The notes: generated by a model not told the origin, from the letters alone. Counted from the stretch's first letter, positions 33,863-45,712 are shown. The stretch: 64,000 nucleotides of DNA from Shinisaurus crocodilurus (GCA_021292165.1 CM037877.1:34050197-34114196); one strand, 5' to 3'. A program made the numbers and translations.

Positions 33863-34514
33863 GCAAACAAAGCAACATTTTATAGAAGCATTTATTGCAA
33901 AGTGATATTGATTTTGCCTTTCATGGTGACTGAAAATTGAAATGGCTGTGTAGGATAATATAGGGCTATGATGCACACTACAAATCAGTGTTGTCCCAGC
34001 TCCAAATTTAATAATTAAATTGTTTTTGGAGCTGAGCATAATTGGCCTCCCCAAATCTCTACCCTAATTGTGGGTGGCAAAAGTGGGGGACCGTTTTGCC
34101 AACTATTCTCAAAGATGGGAGGCAAATTCTCTAACAGTTTGACAAAGAACATTCTTGGGGAAATGCCTCAGAAAATTCCCGTATAAGAAAATTCCACTCA
34201 GTTAATACTGAATTAAACCCTTGTTGTTTGTATACAAGTATTTTCTGGTGTTGCAAAAGGAACTCAGGTTAGTGCACACACGGCTTCTGTGGGAGCAAGC
34301 TGCGTACAGTGGCATGAAGGAGCGAGTCTCCCTTCTGTGTACGATATTAATTTAAGTTGTGACACACAAGGCTGCCATCATATGATCCCTTCATCTCTTT
34401 TTCAGGAGGGATGGATGGTATGACTGGGGAGCCACATACATACAGGTTTTGCATTGGTGTAAAAACATTGCATGTGTGCTGTAGAATTGTACCCATGCAG
34501 GGGATGGTATCGTT

Positions 34515-34907
34515 GTTGTTTGTTTGTTTGTTTATTATATTTATACCCCGCCTTTTTTCCTGCAAGGAACCCAACGCGGCTTACAGTATTTTTCCACGTA
34601 TAAGACTATACTTTTTCCTAAAATTGTTAGACTAAAAATTGAGGGTCGTCTTATACACGGAAGTAAGACGAGGAGAGAACCACGCGGTTGCAAAACTGCC
34701 CAGTGGGGGGTGTCTTATACACGGAAAAATACGGTACATAAGCCTCTTCCTCCTCCTCCATTTTTATCCTCACAACAACCCTGTGAGGTAGGTTAGGCCG
34801 AGAGTCAGTGACTGGCCCAAAGTCACCCAGTGAGTTTCATGGCTGAGCAGGGACTAGAACCCGGATCTCCCGAGTCCCAGTCCAACACTCTCACCACTAC
34901 GCCACTA
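34515..34907 (-). mobile_element. Sauria-type SINE interrupted by a MITE
   Basis: Reverse-oriented SINE (tail at 34515, tRNA-like head ending at 34907) split by the 151-bp TA-flanked element at 34584-34734. The head is cut a few bases short. Confidence 0.9.
34584..34734. mobile_element. TA-flanked mariner-type MITE inside a Sauria SINE
   Basis: 151 bp, CAGTATTTTTCC to GGAAAAATACGG, flanked by TA on both sides (34582-34583, 34735-34736). Removing the element and one TA restores the exact SINE sequence GGCTTACATAA found in the copy at 38896. Inner TIR continues as CGTATAAGAC / GTCTTATACACG. The TA duplication and restored site point to a Tc1/mariner-type mobiliser. Confidence 0.88.
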
Positions 34908-35217
34908 TTATTAGTATAAACAAAGTATCATTTTTTTCCACTCTGAATAGGCTTCAGGATCATGCCACATAGCCAATGTCACTAAACCACATACGAATGA
35001 GGGCAATGCTTCCTACCCTCACTTTGAATGGGTGGATTAACATTTTTGCCCTGTTCATAGCCATCTCCCCCTCCCCCAATGACTGAGAGGAGACCTTCCA
35101 GGTTGCAAAAGCTTTTACAAAGGCACACACATTTGTTTCAGCTCACTACTATTTATTTCTCATTTGATTATCTTGGTGATCATGGGCAATAGTTTTCTAT
35201 TTGACCATCACATTCTA

Positions 35218-35675
35218 GGGATGTGGGAGAAATTTATTCGGTTCGCATTTCATTTTGCACTTTTGAACCAATACGCAAAACAAAGCTCAGTCTTCAAAAT
35301 TAACATTTCTCTGAATGTTGCAATGGACATGTGTACATCTGTACAAAACGTGTGTACAAAAATGTGTACGTTAGGGGAAAGCACAATAAAAATGGATGCA
35401 TAATGTTAAAATAATAATGTTAAAAATGCATTACATTACATGAATTGCTTTCAAAAGTGTGTATATTAGGCAACATTGTGTACAAAAATTAGGATTATTT
35501 GGAGAAATGTGCACAAAATATGTACAAATTTTCATGTTAACTTTTCCCCTCAAAATTCAGGATGAACCAAATTTAAGATTGGGAAAATTCTCAAATTTCG
35601 GGACGAACTGAATTGAAGATTGGAAAAATGAGAAACTGAGAGAACCTGAAATCGCCAGATTTGCCCATCCTTACA
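35218..35675. mobile_element. TAGGGATG-type hAT element, AT-rich
   Basis: Starts TAGGGATGTGGGAGAAATTT and ends near TTGCCCATCCTTA; related to 12351-12737 through TTTTGCACTTTTGAACCAAT and following words. No duplication remains. Short frames inside are not genes. Confidence 0.6.
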
Positions 35676-36714
35676 ATGGACCCTATCTCACTATCTTAAG
35701 AAACGTTCCACGCCTCAAAATTTAAGCATTACAGGCACAAAACATGTAGTGTGATGTTTTTGGACACACTTATGTTCTCATTACTGACCTAGCATTTTAA
35801 AATATAAATATAAACATCAATTAGGCAAAAGGGAATTTCTTCATCAGATGTCAGTCATCCCAGGACTATTCCAAGAACTGCTTTTCCTTGGATTAAATAA
35901 GGTTGATATGTTACTCCTCTCCTTCTGTAACCTTATTTGACATACTGTTAATAAGATGACTGTAGGAGATGACGTTGGTGTTATGCTCCATTGACACATT
36001 TGCACCAGCACACATTCTTAAGGAGGCAAACTCTGCAACGTAGTCTAGTGTAGTAATTCTTAAACTGTGGTCTGCTGTCCACCGCATGAAGCCAGGTCAG
36101 AAATAATAGAAGGCAAATCCTGTGGGCATTTCCAGAGCAAAAAGCTAAATTATTGTGAAAGCTAAATTACATGAAAGCTAATTTTTTTCTATATTCTTGT
36201 GCCACTATACTGATTATGCCTACCCCTATGTAGCAACTCTTCCTCTTTCCCTTGATTCCATGCATTCAGATCAGCTGTGTGACTGTTGGAAGGAAGTTTA
36301 TTTTAACTTGGAAGTCATAATGAAACATGGAAGTCTACAAAGAACCAAGCAAGCCAGAATAGTAATACACAATAAAATAAACTTTGAGAACTATTTGAAG
36401 TAAACAATAGCAAACACTGGCACAGATTTACATGGGAAGGGACTGCATTCCATATGAAATGTACTGCATAGCAAAAATGTCAAAGTAAAGGCAGAATCCG
36501 AAAGGGGGCTGAAAATCTGACAGATTTTCATTATTTGGCCCCTAGATTCTGGTTCGCCAACCTTGCGCTGGTGCTGACTTGCTATGATGCGAGTTGAGCC
36601 AGCTCATGGACTTCCATCTCTAAGACGGGCTGCGGTTTGCGCATTTTAAAAAAAAGCCACTAAGGAAATTTGCGCAAATGGCTTCCAGCCTCTAGTTTGA
36701 AATTTATTATACTC

Positions 36715-37300
36715 TGTCTGGGCATACTCCAAAGTGCTGGTTAAGACCTATAAAGCCCCACATAACTTGGGATCAGACTATTTGAAGGAGAGCATTCTCC
36801 CATATGAGCCTGTCTGAGTTTTAAGATCTTTAGGGCACAATCCTATGCACGTTTAGACAAAGAAAAGTCCTACAACTCCCAGCATTCCCCAGCCAGCATC
36901 CAATTACAGGGATGATGGGAGTTGGACTTTTTTCTGTCTAAACATGCATAGGATTGCACACTTAGGTGAGGCCGTTCTGCCACAATCAGAGGCAAATTTG
37001 CAGAGAACACAAGAGAAAGCCTTCTCAGAGACTGCTCCCAGGCTCTGGAACAGGGCTGCCAAGAGAAGTCAGGCTAGCGCCATCTTTCTTAAACCTCTGC
37101 CAACAGATAAAGACGGTCAGACAAGTGTTTTGGCTTTTAAGCTGACTTGTTTTCTGAAGTAGGTTTTAGCTGGTGGGTCTATTTATTTATTTTTTGTGGA
37201 TGCATATTTAATAGATTTGCTTTTATATTTTAATCATATTTTTTAAAAATTATCTTCTATTTTATTATTGTTAGCCACCTTGAGCACTATTTGTAGTGGA
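36715..37300 (+). mobile_element. L2-type LINE 3' end split by a palindromic MITE
   Basis: VLVKTYKAPHNLGSDYLKE-type block before the MITE (36834-36961), then AFSETAPRLWNRAAKRSQAS after it. The 3' UTR ends near CCACCTTGAGCACTATTTGT. The MITE sits between conserved blocks, so it inserted after this copy did. Confidence 0.8.
36834..36961. mobile_element. Palindromic MITE inside an L2-like LINE fragment
   Basis: Arms GGCACAATCCTATGCA...TTTAGACA and inverted counterpart, with central CTACAACTCCCAGCATTCCC. Flanked by TTAG on both sides (36830-36833, 36962-36965), possibly the remnant of the duplication. It joins the CAATCCTAT terminus of one family to the ACTCCCAGCAT core of another. Confidence 0.75.
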
Positions 37301-37312
37301 AGGGTAGGATTC

Positions 37313-37740
37313 ATAGATTTCATAGATCATAAGAGTTGGAAGGGGCCTACAAGGCCATCGAGTCCATCATCATCAGGCGATCACTCGTGACCGAGTAAGA
37401 TTGTCTTCCGGGATAAAAGGAGGAAATTCTAAAGAAGATTGTGTAGACTCTAGCGATGGGTCCGTAAGTGACTGTGGAGGCCAATTCTAGATCCACACAG
37501 CTTCCCACAGTGAGGACACAGGTTACCAGATAGAAGATGGTCCTCTAAAGGATTCATTTGACGTGCTTTTCACTTTGCACGTTTCTCCCTTTCACCTTGC
37601 ACTCGGGCTTCTTCAAAGTCCATGGAACCTTTGTGAAAGGCCAACCTCCATTTAGATCGTTCATGGGCCAGGCCTGACCCTGCTTAGCTTTCCACACTCA
37701 GACAAGCTGAGCCAGTGTGAGCCACAGGCCTGTACTCTAC
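37313..37740 (-). mobile_element. 5S-derived SINE with a foreign 295-bp middle
   Basis: Reverse copy whose 3' tail (37313-37365) and 5S head (about 37666-37740) are intact. The middle found in the other copies, from ACCCCCTGCTCAATGCAGG to CCAAGTCATAA, is missing and replaced by 37366-37662. That segment (GGCGATCACTCGTGACCGAG..., GGGTCCGTAAGTGACTGTGG) is unrelated to anything else here. Confidence 0.75.
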
Positions 37741-38895
37741 TACAATTATATATAAATTTAATAAATACATAAATAAATATATGGAGTTTATCTCCTGGTT
37801 AATAACTATCATCAAGGGAGAACAGATCAGGAAGAAGATATGAGAGGATTGATTTTTTAAAAAATAAATAAATTACGACTCTTCTGCAACTGCCAGGGAA
37901 ACCAATGGGTGATTCAGCAACCACATCTAAGTGAGAATTTCAGTTTCTTCAGGTTAATCTACAATTCTTTTTCTATCTTCTTTTTAAAATGTAGACTTTG
38001 GATTAGTTAAAATAAGTGTTTAAATTTTAAACTTTGAAATAATCTTACTAATCCTTTACTCTTCTTTTTTTTAACCTATCCCAGCTCAGTTTTCCATGGG
38101 ATCAGGTCAGAAAGGTCACCAAGAGTTGGCAAGAAGCAAACAGCTGAGAATGAGAACTTTTACTGTTATATTTTTGTCTGAAAGCTATAAACGCAGGTTT
38201 ACAAGGAGCAGCTGAGAGTTCCAGAACCGGCAGTATACGTGATTTTTCTCTTTTAAACATGAATACAATGTGAATTTTAAAGCACGCTTTTTTAACAAAA
38301 CAAAACAAAGTTAGGCTGAGAATGTATATGTTTTAAAGCCCTGGCATCCCGTTTTATTATATCCTAGTTTAAAGAGGAATTTATCAAATTAGTTAAAATA
38401 GCAGCCCACTTAAGAAAGCACATTTACGTTGAGGTTTCTACTCCCTGGGTGGCAGGAGACATGGATATGCATGGTTACAACCATACATTTTGCAATGCAT
38501 TATTTACTCACTGCAGCCCATCTATTATGTTCTATAGATATAACTCCTACACTTAAAGCTAAGCGTTGTGCTATAATTCTAGAGTATTTGCTTCAGGTCA
38601 CAGTCTGGCTTTTCAATATAAATCTTTTGTGGAATAAATTGTCGGGCCTCACTCCACTATTATGCACATTTTGCCCTAGCACAGATCCATATGGAATTTT
38701 ATGGGGTTTCATATACCGGTAAGTTCAAAAGGCCCACACGCTCATTGTTAGCCTTGCCATGCTCCACAAGAGAGGGAGAGGTGAAGGCCTTGAGTGCCAT
38801 TTTTCTAAGTAGAAAGGTGGGGTACAAATCAAATGAAAGAAAGAAAGAAATCAGGGATGGGTGTCTGAACGGTGCAGCAAGACTTCTGAAAAGGT

Positions 38896-39119
38896 TTATT
38901 TATTATTTATTTATTATATTTATACCCTGCCTTTTTTCCTGCAAGGAACCCAAGGTGGCTTACATAATCCTCCTCCTCACAACAACCCTGTGAGGTAGGT
39001 TAGACTGAGAGGCAGTGACTGGCCCAAAGTCACCCAGTGAGTTTCATGGCGGAGCAGGGACTAGAACCCGGATCTCCCAAGTCCCAGTCCAACACTCTCA
39101 CCACTACGCCACACTGGCT
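38896..39119 (-). mobile_element. Sauria-type SINE
   Basis: Complete reverse copy from an ATTTATT tail to the head ending GCCACACTGGCT. Gives the uninterrupted reference for the copy at 34515. Confidence 0.9.
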
Positions 39120-39126
39120 AGGTTGG

Positions 39127-39503
39127 CCCTAGTAGCAGCACCAGCATCAAGGGTAGGCATCGTCAGGCACTTGCCGAGGGCCCACACTCCAGGAGGGGCC
39201 ACTGACAACAGCCCCCTGGACTTGCTCCTCCTCTTCACCACTGCATCCTGCTTGTTCATTTGCCTCTTGCTCTGACCCAGACGATGAAGATGGCGAGAAG
39301 GAGGAGCGGTAAATACCACGGCCTACTTGATCACTGGCTGCCTGTCTGCCTGTCAAGCCAGCAAGTGGTGGCAGTGATGAGAAAGAGGACGAGGAGCAAG
39401 AGCATCTGGTGACCATGGCAGTGAGAAGGTAGACTCACAGAGGGAGGGGGCCCATTGGGGGTGTCTTGCCCAAGCCCCCCCCCAAAACCTGGAGTCAGCA
39501 CTG
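39127..39503 (-). mobile_element. Dispersed element, copy B (GTGCTGACTCCAGG family)
   Basis: Reverse-oriented relative of 15214-15601, starting CAGTGCTGACTCCAGG on the minus strand. Flanks TAGGTTGG (39119-39126) and GAGGTGGG (39504-39511) match at 6 of 8, consistent with a hAT duplication. The left duplication abuts the Sauria SINE ending at 39119. Confidence 0.65.
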
Positions 39504-39749
39504 GAGGTGGGGATGGGCTGCTTGGGGATCTGCTTCAGGTAACAAAATGCCTTGAGCTTGCCCTGCATACTGCTATTGTGATGAATATGTCTACACGTGT
39601 GGAGCTTGTGCTTGTCTCCCACGTGAGTTTCCCTTCGGATATTACCAAAAATACCCAAAACAAAACCCCACTGCCAGCTGTATGCACACGTCACCCGCAC
39701 AAATCACCAGAGCTCTCCATTGTCAATTGATAGATCATATAATGTATGT

Positions 39750-39990
39750 TAAGAACATCAGAGAAGAGCCCTGCTGAATCAGACCCAGGGTCCATCTAGT
39801 CCAGCATTCTGTCCACACAGTGGCCAACCAGCTGCCCACGGGATCCCACAAGCAGGACAGGAGTGTAACAGCACCCTCCTGCCCATGTTCCCCAGCAATT
39901 TGTGTACATAGACGTACTGCCTCTGATACTGGACGTAGCATATCACCAGCAGGACTAGTAGCCATTAATAGCCTTCTCCTTCATGAATTT
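39750..39990 (-). mobile_element. CR1-like LINE 3' UTR fragment
   Basis: Reversed tail (TTAAGAACATCAGAGAAGAG) and body (GCCAACCAGCTGCCCACGGG, AGCACCCTCCTGCCCATG, CCTCTGATACTGGA). Longest 3'-UTR copy of this family here. Confidence 0.75.
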
Positions 39991-40127
39991 GTCCAATGTT
40001 TCTTTGATTAGATTAGGAACTGGAGGAAGGTTGGGCATTAACAATATCATGAGATTTAGCAGGTGTGGACACTCACTTCTCTATTTCAATGTAGGGTTTT
40101 GGCAGGACACATTCAAGTGCATTTTGT

Positions 40128-40370
40128 AGAGCCAGTGTGGCGTAATGTTGGACTGGGATGTGGGAGATCCGGGTTCTAGTCCCTGCTCGGCCATGAAACT
40201 CACTGGGTGACTTTGGGCCAGTCACTGAATCTCAGCCAAACCTACCTCACAGGGTTGTTGTGAGGATAAAATGGAGAGGAGGATGAGGATTATGTAAGCC
40301 ACCTTGGGTTCCTTGCAGGAAAAAAGGCGGGGTATAAATATAATATAATAAAATAAATAAATAAATAAAT
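40128..40370 (+). mobile_element. Sauria-type SINE
   Basis: Full copy, with a few bases lost in the head (AGCCAGTGTGGCGTAATG...), ending in an AAATAAATAAAT tail. Confidence 0.9.
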
Positions 40371-41804
40371 AGCTCACTAGATCCTTTCCAGACTAGCTGA
40401 CCTACCCAACCTTTTGAGCCAAGGTGCTTGTGAGGGACAAACAAAATGGTGGTGGAACTGTGCACTCTGGCAACTGGGTATTTCAAGGTAATTCTTTCAG
40501 GCACAAGCATGCTGGGGTTTGCCCCCCTTTTAAAATAATCATATTTCAAATTTGTTTAGAGCAGGCTTTCAATAGGTTGGGTTTCATGGGATATTTTCGC
40601 CTTTTAAAATTGATTTTACTGTTGCAAGGTTTTTCCCTTCCAGGAATTACACATCATATCCCTTCTGGAGAGAGTGAAAGATCAGATTCCATAAACCTTT
40701 GCCAGAGAATTATCCCTGTTTGATCCAATTTAGATAAAAACCCAAACAATTGGGTTCTAAAATGAAATAAAACATTTTATTTACTCCTTACTTTGTGTGT
40801 CTGTGTTTTCCTGTGAGGTTTCTTTCCTGCCCCACTCCCCACCCCCACATTTTAAGCTGATCTCTGTTCATTTGTCCCTAGCCTTCATTTTGCACTTAGT
40901 GCCTTTCTTTCAGCGTTGATCCAGCTATGTCTTGGGCCGAGCCCTGATTTCATTCTCCTCAGCATTTAGAAGCGAAAAAGAACATCGTGTTCCTGTACAT
41001 GGCCCAGCAAATATGCTTCATGGCTGTGCCAAGTTTGCAGCTGACCAATTGGCCCATATTCTGAGGGGATTCATTTTCAAAGATGTCTTCTTTACAAATA
41101 AGCTGACAATGGTGAAAGATTCTTTGATTTTGTTGAGATAGAGAGTTGGATCCAATTCCCAGTGAAGTCGAGAATGAAAGTCGGATTACTATGAGCTGGT
41201 TAAACTTCTATACTAGTTTTATTGCTGTGGCCACCTGTGTGAAATACTTTATTGAGAGGCTTCCATCCTCAGGAGATGACTAAACCTCATTCCATATGGT
41301 GCTAGTCTCTGGCAACTCGGGTTGGAAGAAACAGTTTGATTTATGTACACTGGATTTACCATCCCATTGTCCAAAACTATTTATAAAAATGAAGTCAAAG
41401 ACGTGTCCATCTCAAGTAACCCAGCCAAATTTATTAAAGCCCAATTTCTTTGACCTGTCTGAATGGCCAGCTTCACACCCAGCATCTCTTTTTATTTTTA
41501 CAACCCACGATTGCAAAGTAGTCATAATAGTAGTGGAAATGGCTACTTGCCATTGCAGTTTGCACCCATAAAACTCTGGTTCATAGTGATGTTTCTTTCA
41601 TGGAAGAAGAAATAAACAGCTGACTTGTCCCCAAAAAAGTCCAACACAGTCACATTTGACTTCAGCAGAGGAAACTTCTCTAAAGTCAGGAGATTAGTAA
41701 AAAATTGAAAGGGAAATTCTAGCTAGTCGAATCTCTCCAGAATGCTTGTGAGTTACTCAAAACCACAAAAAGAGTAGCTCAGATAGAATGCTTACCACAG
41801 GTTA

Positions 41805-42450
41805 GGAAAGGTACCACCAAGTCCAAGAGGCCACCTGCATGGTTAACTAACAGTGTCAAGGAAGCTATTAGAGAAAAGAAGGAAGTGTTACCCAAATGAG
41901 GAGAACAAAAAGGAACACAAACATGCACAAAAGAAATGTAAGCAGACAAGGGATGCAAAAAACATTTTGAGAAGCATATTGGCAATGACATTAAGACCAA
42001 CAATCATATATTTTTTTAAAAAAATCTTTAAATACATCGGAATCAGGAAACTGGAGCAGGAGGAGGTTGATCCATTGGATGACAAGGGAGTTACAGCGAC
42101 AATGACATTGCATAGAAGCTGAATTAATTCTTTGTGTCTGTCTTCACTGTGGAAGATATAGGTCAGACACCCATACCCAAACTGAATTTTTTAGGGAAAG
42201 TGATTGAGGAACTAAGGCAAACAGTGTGACAAGAGATGGATGCTCTGGACCTTACTGACAAATTGGGAAAAAACACCAAATCGTTTGGTCCAAATGGTAT
42301 CAATGCAAGAATTCTTAAAGAACTCAAATGTGAAACTGCTGATCTAACAAAAATATGTAAGATGGGCTGGAAAGTGGCCAATGTAACCCCAATTTTTTAA
42401 AAAAGGGAGCTGGGGGATCTAGGAAATGGCAGGCTGATTGAATCCAATGC
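41805..42450 (+). mobile_element. Decayed CR1-like LINE: linker and start of reverse transcriptase
   Basis: Broken frames can be followed through several shifts. First comes a lysine-rich linker between endonuclease and RT (RPPAWLTNSVKEAIREKK), then KYIGIRKLEQEE, then the RT start, with GPNGINARILKEL corresponding to the GPDGIHxRxLKEL block and KVANVTPIF to the KxANVTPIFKKG block. Multiple stops and indels make it non-functional. The catalytic RT part downstream is missing. Confidence 0.75.
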
Positions 42451-42454
42451 TATC

Positions 42455-42700
42455 ATTCTGCTGATGAAACTGTTTCTGTCAGCGGAACTGTGCGTGTGAT
42501 CCACCCATCCCCCACAGCCTTCTGCATGACCCTCAAAATCTGCTCCAGAGGGCCCCTCCAGAGCAGATTTTTGGGTGGCATAGAAGACTGCATGGGTGGG
42601 GAGCAGAGAAGGGGGAAAGTCCCATCATGCTAGCAGAAGGAGCAGCCTTCTCATTGTTCTGGTGCCCTCATTGGCCACATGTCCCCAAAGGCAACATTTG
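42455..42700. repeat. Hairpin element with AAATCTGCTCCAGAGG stem
   Basis: Stem at 42536-42575 (AAAATCTGCTCCAGAGG and CCTCCAGAGCAGATTTTT) enclosed by a weaker CCACCCATCCCCCAC / GGGTGGGGA pair. The same stem occurs at 54596-54637. It replaces the RT core of the surrounding LINE. Confidence 0.6.
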
Positions 42701-42939
42701 ATTGGTTCAGTTTGCTGCCTGTGCCTGCCTGCTAATCACACTTAGGAAGACTGAAAATGGTGCAAGGCTGCAGGCCCAGCCTGACAGCTACCATACCACT
42801 TTCCTTTTGCAGACTGGTGAGCACACCATGACATCACTGTCACTCAGTGGGTCATTTGAGGCCCCTCCCAGACCACAGGGCACCAGAACTACTCTCCATG
42901 GTCTGGCCCAAGTAGCACCACTGGTTGGGGTCACTGCAT

Positions 42940-43661
42940 CTGAAAAAGAAAATTGTAGAGCTGGAAAAGGTGCAGAAAGGGGCAACTAAAATGATCGAGA
43001 GGCTGGAGGAATGCCCCTAAATCAGGGTTCTCCAACTTCTTGGGTCCCCAGATGTTGCTGGACTACAGCTCCCAGAATCCCTTGCCATTAGCCATGCTGG
43101 CCGGGTATGCTGGGAGCTGTAGGCCAGCAACATCTGGGGACCCAAGGTTGGAGAGCCCTGCCCTAAATGGAAAGATTACAGCATTTGAGACGGTTAAGAT
43201 TAGAAAAAAGGTGAGTAGTGGGGGACATGATAGCAAATTATACATGCTGTGGAGAAAGTAGATAGGAAAGTGGATCATTCATAATTCTAGAACCCAGGGC
43301 CATCTAATGAAGCTGAGTGATGTGAGATTCAGGACAGATAAAAGGAAATATTTCTTCACACAGTGCATAGCTAAACTATGGAATTTGCTTCCACAAGATG
43401 CAGTGATGGCCATCAACATAGAAGGGGATTAGAAAAATTCATGGAGGTTAAGGCTATCAATGGCTTCTAGTCATGATGGCTGTATACTCTCTCCAGTGTC
43501 AGAGGATGCATGCCTTTCAATACAAGTCTCTGGGGAACATGAGCAAGCATGTGCCCTTGGGCTTATGTCCTGCATGTGGGCTGCCCATAGGCAACTGGTT
43601 GACCAATGTGGAAACAGAATGCTGGACTAGATAGGCCTTTGGTCTGATCCAGCATTCCTCC
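42940..43661 (+). mobile_element. CR1-like LINE ORF2 C-terminus and 3' UTR, split by a MITE
   Basis: Before the MITE: VELEKVQKGATKMIERLEE. After it: a decayed segment, then the LWNLLPQDAVMA-type block (about 43376-43440) and the 3' UTR ending CTGGTCTGATCCAGCA-like sequence. The MITE 43023-43160 is a clean insertion. It may be the other half of the copy at 41805, with the RT core replaced by 42455-42935. Confidence 0.75.
43023..43160. mobile_element. hAT MITE inserted in a CR1-like LINE
   Basis: 138 bp, starts CAGGGTTCTCCAAC and ends GTTGGAGAGCCCTG, with perfect 8-bp duplication CCCTAAAT (43015-43022 and 43161-43168). It is a fold-back relative of the element at 4673. Removing it rejoins the reverse-transcriptase C-terminal region of the surrounding LINE, so it is younger than that LINE copy. 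Confidence 0.93.
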
Positions 43662-43767
43662 TCCTCCTCCTCCTCCTCCTCCTCCTCCTCCTCCCCCCCT
43701 CCTCCTCCTCCTCCTCCTCCTCCTCCTCCTCCTCCTCCTCTTCTTCTTCTTCTTCTTCTTCTTCTTC
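43654..43767. repeat. (CTC)n / (TTC)n compound microsatellite
   Basis: CTC units interrupted by CCCCCC, then TTC units; grows out of the 3' end of the CR1-like LINE copy. Confidence 0.95.
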
Positions 43768-43831
43768 ATATTCAATTAATTGGTTTAGTACATACTCATC
43801 TTGGGGGCCAAGATTTCTTAATCTGGGCAAG

Positions 43832-43836
<5 letters not shown>

Positions 43837-43873
<37 letters not shown>
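43837..43873. repeat. (AT)n microsatellite
   Basis: About 18 AT dinucleotides. Confidence 0.95.
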
Positions 43874-43875
<2 letters not shown>

Positions 43876-44513
43876 TTTTGGCTTTATTTTGTGGTTAACT
43901 TGTGCTGGAAAAAGCAGTCATATCAATTTATTTGAGTGATGCTTGAACTCAAAAGATAAGCATCTGGCCATTACTCCTCACTATAAAAAGACATAAATTA
44001 GGAAGTGGTTCAGCTGCCAATGTGGAAGAGTAAAGCTGCCAAGCTGTATTCATGTCCGTACTCATGCACACCTAAAAAATGATCAATCATGTTGTCTTTC
44101 CCAAGGCAGGAATGCTGGAAGGGCCCTGTATTACCTGTATTATATGAAGGGGGGAAGCAGTTGACCTTTTTGCAATGTTTTTTAAAACATGTTTTTTATG
44201 GAAAGAGTTTTCAGAAGTGGGAAGGACATCATACTTTTGCCATCCTTGGCCAATGGCATCTTTGGTCTGGTGTGATGTCACTGACCCATTCATCTATATA
44301 GGCCCAAAGTGGATAAGTTTGTTGGGTTCATCTGCTCTCAGTTTTCAGAGTAAGATGATTACAATTTGTCAACAAGGTTTATGCTAGGTTCAGAATTTAG
44401 TGAAGAAATATATTACAGATGGCAAGAAGTAGGCAGATGAGGATGTCAGTCAAAGGCAGGAGAAAAATGGTGTGATGTTATGTCATTTGGGTTTAAATTT
44501 AAAGTGTATAGGT

Positions 44514-45435
44514 CAGTGTTGGCGAACCTATGGCACGGGTGCCACAGCTGGCACGCAGGGACCTCTCTGTGGGCACTCGAGCCATTGGTCACCAGATCGT
44601 GAAAAGACTGTCCCCTTCTGCAAAACACTAATGATTTTGTTCTTTCTCACAGTGTGGAACAGAATGATTTTATTCTAGAATTCCTGTTACAGAATTCTAA
44701 CATAACATTGTTATCACATTTAAAAGATTTTGAAGAATGATGCACAGAGCATGGCTTGGATGTAAAGCCCTAACAGTTGACCTGAGTGCTGCATGTGTTG
44801 CTCTCAAACTAATGGAGTATGAGCCAAGGTTGACAAATTATCAGCATGCATGCAATAGCAAAAATCACATTAATTGTGCAAAAGCATGCCCAATACAAAC
44901 TTTTACCTAATACAGTGTTTGCAGTCCAAGACATAAAGTGTTTAAAATGTGTTAAGCATGTTTAGTTTTCTTGTTTATCTTGCTCATCCTAGTACAGGTT
45001 GACTTTTACTTTTACTAATCCGAAACCTGTAGAAGCAGGGAAAGGACCCGGGGTAAAGCTTGCCCCATACAATTTCAGTCTGGCATATAATCATATTACA
45101 AGTTGAGAATCCCTTATCCAAAAATACATGTGCCTAATTATTTAAAAAGTTTGTATAAATTCCCTTCAGGCTATGTGTACAATGTAGTACTATAATAATT
45201 TTTTTAGTTGATTTTTTTCCCCAACAAAAAACTGTTTGTATCATTGAAAGCTCTGTTATTGTGTTTTTCTTTTAAGACAAAAGATGTTAATTAGTTCGGA
45301 CAACTGTATGAGTTGTTTTTCTAAAACTAAAACCTCGGTATTCAGGTTTAATTGCAGTGTTGGCACTTTGAAATAAATAAGTTGGTTTTGTGTTGCAGTT
45401 TGGGCACTCGGGCTCAAAAAGGTTCGCCATCACTG
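44514..45435. mobile_element. 922-bp Charlie-like hAT element, non-autonomous
   Basis: Ends CAGTGTTGGCGAACCTATGG and the complement of CAGTGATGGCGAACCTTTTT, with perfect duplication GTATAGGT (44506-44513 and 45436-45443). The interior is AT-rich and contains no recognisable transposase frame; the right part has TTTGAAATAAATAAG, a possible polyadenylation signal retained from an autonomous parent. This terminus type is known to me from Charlie-group hAT elements of several tetrapods. Confidence 0.88.
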
Positions 45436-45712
45436 GTATAGGTGGTAAGTATAATGTGTTTGTGTATTAAGTATAAGTATGCCTGCTGTATCTGGGTGAG
45501 TGAGAAAGGATGGGTAGGAAGAATGGTGTATTTACATGTGTGACATGACTGGCTGAGAGAGTGAGAAGGGGGGGGGTAGAGCCTATGTTATATAAACAGT
45601 GGACGGTGCTGTTCATGCAGGTTTTGGGGATTCTGTGGAGAGTTCAGGAGTGAGTGGAATGTGAAGTGCTGTTTGGGAGTCTGTGAAGCTGACTGGAGAG
45701 AGCTGAGTGATT

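Noticed and set aside
43563..43836. Lys/Arg/Glu/Gly-rich minus-strand frames
   Set aside because: Products of the CTC/TTC microsatellite.
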